Origin: Cyclobacteriaceae bacterium | GTDB lineage: Bacteria > Bacteroidota > Bacteroidia > Cytophagales > Cyclobacteriaceae | DNA length: 11,012 nucleotides | Assembly: GCA_029861825.1 (NCBI GenBank) | Contig: JAOTYN010000094.1 | Coordinates: 1-11,012 of the forward strand | Direction: 5' to 3' | Shown: positions 7,734 to 11,012 of the stretch, one piece after another | Layout: every line of letters starts with the position of its first letter | Numbering within the stretch: the stretch's first letter is position 1 | Program-made: the position numbers and the translations under genes | Notes under the pieces: generated by a model | Told to the model about the DNA's origin: nothing | The model's database searches: none | Seen by the model: the letters and a program-made list of their open reading frames with translations, nothing else

Positions 7734-10241
7734 CTATCTTGATCCCATCATTACTTCTACTTCATGAGTTTTGCCATCTTTATGAGGAGTAATGATATTT
7801 CCTTTGATCTTTTTCCCATCCACTTTGATCCATTTTATCCCTTTTGAAACATGTTGAGGGTTTTTAACTTGAACATGATAGATAGCGTTTCTAAATGGCT
7901 TTATTACCTCGTATCCGTCCCACCTGCTCTGAATCATCGGGTCTATTACTAATCCTTTTAATTCAGCCCTAATCCCTAAAATGTGAGTTACATAAGCATA
8001 CCACATCCACGCTGTCCCTTCCCCGAAACACCAATGAAATTGCCCCTCCCCGGCTCGCGAATGATCCGGGCCAATGTAATTTTCCGGATACGCATATGGC
8101 TCTAAGAGGTATCGGTCAATATCACGGCTTCGCTCTGCCAGACTGGTCTTGGTATAAAGCTTATTGGCCAAATCCGCTCTTCGACTCATGGCTGCCGCCA
8201 TTATTGCCCAGCCTGCTGGTCTAAAATATATATTGCCATTTCTAAACCCGGGTGCATAAATGGACTGAGTGCCAATATAATCGACATATCCTGAATAGGA
8301 AGGCCAGAATACCAGGGGCCCATAATCGGAAAGTAAATATTTTTCAACAGCATCCAGTGCTTTATTCGTTCTCTCTGGGGTTGACACACCACTCAGAATA
8401 GGCCAGGATTGACTGTTTAAGTAGATTTTCCCTTCCTCGTTTTGGTGGCTACCCACAACCTGGGGAGGTTCTGTTCGATCACTGAAAGCACGCACATACC
8501 ATTCACCATCCCAACTATGAGTATTAATACCTTCACTTATTTTTTGATAGAAAGTCATCCATCGATTGTAATCTTCATTTTCACCTATAGCCTGTGCTAT
8601 GGTGGCAAAGCCTTTCAGTATATAAGCAACCTGGGCAGCCAACATCACACTCTCAGCATTTCCTTCTTTACTAATTTTGGTAAACTCGTCCATCCAATCA
8701 CCAGTTCCCTTAGGTATGATGGCAAGCCCACGGTCATTTATCACTTGTGTAGATACGTCCAAGCCGGTTCTTATGTGATCCCAAACCGTGCCGGTGGGGC
8801 CATCAATATAAGGAACCTGCTCATTGAGAAAGTCCAGATCCCCGGTTTCAATTAAATAGTAATATAAATTAAGGGAGAAAACGTAGATCCAATGATGATG
8901 TGGTACGGAACGTCCTTGCTCTATCTCTTCCGGAGGCCATGTAAGGTCAATGTCTTCATCAAGCATAGCCGAAGGACCCATAAAAATATTGGTGTTTTTC
9001 GAATCAGAAATCTGATTACGTAACAAAATATCAATCAATCCATTTTTTACGATTTCCACATCTAACCCTACCAGGGCAACCTCAGGATGTAACCATAAGT
9101 TGGATCCTTCTATGCCGTAGGTCCAGAATCCTGACCCATGGCTACCAGTATCCAGGTCTTTTTTTAAAGACTGCCTCCAATGATATTGTGACCAGATGTT
9201 AATAATACGGTCATTAGCTTTGTCCGGGGTATTGATAGTGATTGTGTTCTTCAAAAAATTTCGATAGTACTCAATAGTTGATTTGAGCTGCCCTTCCGTA
9301 TATGTTATATCCGAATAGTTATTAATTACCGCTTTTACTGTTTTTCGATTTCTTTCCATTCCCAATAAGTATACTATCTTTTTTGATTCCGCAGGCTTCA
9401 AGCTAATTTGTGACTGCAAGACACCAAAGGGATATTCATCATAACTATGAAAAGAAGAGTTTGTACACTTTCCCTCTATCACTGCTCCAGGCTTATACCA
9501 ACTTTGCTTATTACCAAAGAATTTCACTGATGAAGTCTCGAACGAAGAGACTGTTTCGTTTGTAGTAAAATAACCGACATAAGGCCAGGGAATGGCATTA
9601 GCAGTGCTGCGCCAGTTGTTGGTTTCAGCATACATAATATTATCATCCATGGAAACTTTCTTGTAAAGGTTAAGTTGGCTTCCTCCTAATCCATCACTGG
9701 GATGTACATCTTTTTTAGTAGCGTCGCCTATGCTCCATTCTACCTGACCAAAAACAGAAATATCCTTTTGCTCAGAGCTGTTGTTTTTTATCTCCGCTAT
9801 TACAACCAGGAGATTATCATTTCTTGGGATGAAATAGGTCAGCTCAGTTTCCAAATCAAGTGCTTTCTTTCGCACTCGATTATAGCCTAACCCAATGGTA
9901 GCCTGCCAATTGTCGGTATCCTCAGATTCATTGATTAGTGTGAATTCTCCGGAGGAGTTGTCTCTCAGGTAAAAGTGGCCTGATACTGATTGGGGATTGA
10001 CCAACCCATTGATCCCCGGATCTATCAGAAAGCTTTCAATATAGCCGTTGTGGGTAACCCAGGTAAAAAATTCATCATTGCCCAGACGATTGAGCCAGGG
10101 CCTGACCAGTGCATCCTCATGCACTATACATTCGGTGCCATCATCAGTAAACGAGTATACAGATCTTTCGATCTGCTGACTTTCAGCTCTTGAACTTCCA
10201 AATATCAGACAGCATATTAGATAATAAGACAAGTGTTTCAT
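7734..10241 (-). CDS. Exported GH94-like protein (GH36-type catalytic domain) with altered phosphate-site residues
   Basis: 835 residues with GH94 architecture, the family of cellobiose and chitobiose phosphorylases. The N-terminal beta-sandwich starts at about residue 27 (RPWLNRLGNDEFF at 47-59; GHFYLRDN at 88-95) and runs to about 300. A helical linker follows, then the (alpha/alpha)6 domain from about 340 to 760 and a C-terminal beta-domain (DPMIQSRWDGYEV). The acid loop GTGDWMDEF (512-520) corresponds to the family's DWND loop, and the following AESVMLAA and LNSQSWPILSG patterns also fit. Unlike cytoplasmic phosphorylases it has a signal peptide (MKHLSYYLICCLIFGSS, likely cut after Ala19). 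By motif alignment the phosphate-contacting His (before xxxW) is Arg673 in YFRPAGW, the SGTAxW loop reads GEGTAW, and the FRD segment reads WTYGIEG. The start overlaps the upstream stop as ATGA. Fold is secure; phosphorolysis is doubtful, and hydrolysis, transfer or binding are alternatives. Confidence 0.88.
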   Translation of the reverse strand: MKHLSYYLICCLIFGSSRAESQQIERSVYSFTDDGTECIVHEDALVRPWLNRLGNDEFFTWVTHNGYIESFLIDPGINGLVNPQSVSGHFYLRDNSSGEFTLINESEDTDNWQATIGLGYNRVRKKALDLETELTYFIPRNDNLLVVIAEIKNNSSEQKDISVFGQVEWSIGDATKKDVHPSDGLGGSQLNLYKKVSMDDNIMYAETNNWRSTANAIPWPYVGYFTTNETVSSFETSSVKFFGNKQSWYKPGAVIEGKCTNSSFHSYDEYPFGVLQSQISLKPAESKKIVYLLGMERNRKTVKAVINNYSDITYTEGQLKSTIEYYRNFLKNTITINTPDKANDRIINIWSQYHWRQSLKKDLDTGSHGSGFWTYGIEGSNLWLHPEVALVGLDVEIVKNGLIDILLRNQISDSKNTNIFMGPSAMLDEDIDLTWPPEEIEQGRSVPHHHWIYVFSLNLYYYLIETGDLDFLNEQVPYIDGPTGTVWDHIRTGLDVSTQVINDRGLAIIPKGTGDWMDEFTKISKEGNAESVMLAAQVAYILKGFATIAQAIGENEDYNRWMTFYQKISEGINTHSWDGEWYVRAFSDRTEPPQVVGSHQNEEGKIYLNSQSWPILSGVSTPERTNKALDAVEKYLLSDYGPLVFWPSYSGYVDYIGTQSIYAPGFRNGNIYFRPAGWAIMAAAMSRRADLANKLYTKTSLAERSRDIDRYLLEPYAYPENYIGPDHSRAGEGQFHWCFGEGTAWMWYAYVTHILGIRAELKGLVIDPMIQSRWDGYEVIKPFRNAIYHVQVKNPQHVSKGIKWIKVDGKKIKGNIITPHKDGKTHEVEVMMGSR

Positions 10242-11012
10242 GAACTCTGTCCTGTTAAGATTTTAATTTCACCATCGGGTTGAATATTAATCCAGTGTTT
10301 TTGGCCCTTCTCAATAGAAATATCCCCTACATAAACGTCATTTAAGATGACCTTATAATCGCCTTCGCTCAAACCCACTATTTTAAGTTCAGTTGAAAAC
10401 TCTTTATCCCACGGCTCATCAAGCAAGGCCAACATACTTACAATCTTCAAGTGGATCTCGTTTCCTTCACGGTTTGCAGACTCGATACGTAATCCGTCCA
10501 CTCCTACATTTAAGTTCTTCTCAAAATCGACATATATGCCACCAAGCCCTCTTCCGGCTTCTGCCAAACCGGTAAATACACCTGAACCTTCACCCCAGCT
10601 TGGATGTGTACGCATTGCAGATTGGGGGTGTGCTTCATGGTCAATATTTTCCGGCCCTAAGCCATAGGGATAAATATTTGTGTGGCGATAGATATTATTT
10701 GACTTATGTCTCGGATGATTGATTAGGACTACCGATGATCGGGCGGCTGCCACACCTCTTTCTATGAGGTCTTGCCTTGACAACTGCATACCATACCAAA
10801 TAAAAGGCCTCACCATCTCAGCTTGTCTTGCATCCAGGAATGTAGCATTATCTGCATTGTCGACTGAAAATCCTCCAAAGGGAAAAGCAGTGTAAATAAA
10901 ATGTGGATCCCAGCAAGCCTGGGTAAAGGTTACATAGTCAACACATTTTTCTCCAAGTTTTAAAACATGATCCTCATCTGTTGCCCGGTAGAGCGCAGCA
11001 AAGCCTTCAATG
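10238..11012 (-). CDS. Unrecognised protein, C-terminal 257 residues (start outside window); possible six-hairpin glycosidase-like fold
   Basis: The frame is open from the window end to a TGA at 10240-10238, so the true start lies beyond 11012; the internal Met at 10816 (residue 66 of the visible part) is not a likely start because the upstream codons read as ordinary protein (ATDEDHVLKLGEKCVDY, then WDPHFIYTAFPFGGFS). The first ~150 visible residues contain helix-like stretches alternating with Gly/Pro/aromatic loops, notably GPENIDHEAHPQS and THPSWGEGSGVFTGLAEA, a pattern seen in (alpha/alpha)6 barrel enzymes. The last ~95 residues look like a small beta-sandwich (EIHLKIVSMLALL, STELKIVGLSEGDYKVILND). 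Acidic residues in the NIDHE and WGEGS loops are candidate active-site positions, but this is inference. Its stop overlaps the start of the GH94-like gene by four bases (ATGA), so the two are almost certainly co-translated and probably act on the same glycan. I do not recognise the family. Confidence 0.85.
   Translation of the reverse strand, partial: IEGFAALYRATDEDHVLKLGEKCVDYVTFTQACWDPHFIYTAFPFGGFSVDNADNATFLDARQAEMVRPFIWYGMQLSRQDLIERGVAAARSSVVLINHPRHKSNNIYRHTNIYPYGLGPENIDHEAHPQSAMRTHPSWGEGSGVFTGLAEAGRGLGGIYVDFEKNLNVGVDGLRIESANREGNEIHLKIVSMLALLDEPWDKEFSTELKIVGLSEGDYKVILNDVYVGDISIEKGQKHWINIQPDGEIKILTGQSS

Noticed and set aside
8442..8855. 137-codon plus-strand frame
   Set aside because: Antisense shadow of the GH94-like gene, which is continuous through this stretch.
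10238..10816. A 192-residue gene starting at the Met at 10816
   Set aside because: The frame stays open upstream to the window edge with protein-like sequence, so this Met is internal and the gene is partial.

Overview
All confident genes lie on the minus strand, so the reading order runs from position 11012 down to 1. The window looks like part of a carbohydrate-degradation locus of a Bacteroidota bacterium, probably marine or otherwise living on sulfated glycans. Reasons: three different S1-type (formylglycine) sulfatases sit beside two glycoside-hydrolase-type proteins; every complete protein starts with an export signal; several have short lipobox signals followed by Asn/Ser/Asp-rich linkers; base composition is moderately AT-rich; and start codons lack clear Shine-Dalgarno sequences. 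Planctomycetes and Verrucomicrobia also carry many sulfatases, so the phylum call is an inference.

Layout in transcription order: (a) 11012-10238, the C-terminal 257 residues of an unrecognised protein whose start lies outside the window; (b) 10241-7734, an exported GH94-like protein whose start overlaps the previous stop as ATGA; (c) a 107-nt gap with a possible Bacteroidota-type promoter; (d) 7626-6133, a lipoprotein-type sulfatase with a canonical CGPSR motif; (e) a 378-nt intergenic region with a nested inverted repeat and no convincing gene; (f) 5754-3040, an exported GH116 family glycosidase with both predicted catalytic acids present; (g) 2997-1489, a sulfatase with an unusual CTSSR motif; (h) 1486-1, a sulfatase with CSPTR, cut by the window edge near its C-terminus. 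Genes g and h are 2 nt apart, and f and g are 42 nt apart.

Working model (inference): exported sulfatases remove sulfate esters from a sulfated oligosaccharide. The GH116 enzyme then cuts a beta-linked sugar from the exposed end. The GH94-like protein and its coupled partner act on a further part of the glycan outside the cytoplasm. No SusC/SusD pair, transporter, regulator or sulfatase-maturing enzyme is present here, so the substrate cannot be named.

The most interesting item is the GH94-like protein. It has the overall family pattern and the DWxD acid loop, but it is exported and the residues that bind phosphate in known GH94 phosphorylases appear replaced. It may be a hydrolase, a transglycosylase or a binding protein rather than a phosphorylase. 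No rRNA, tRNA, CRISPR array, insertion sequence or integrase was seen.
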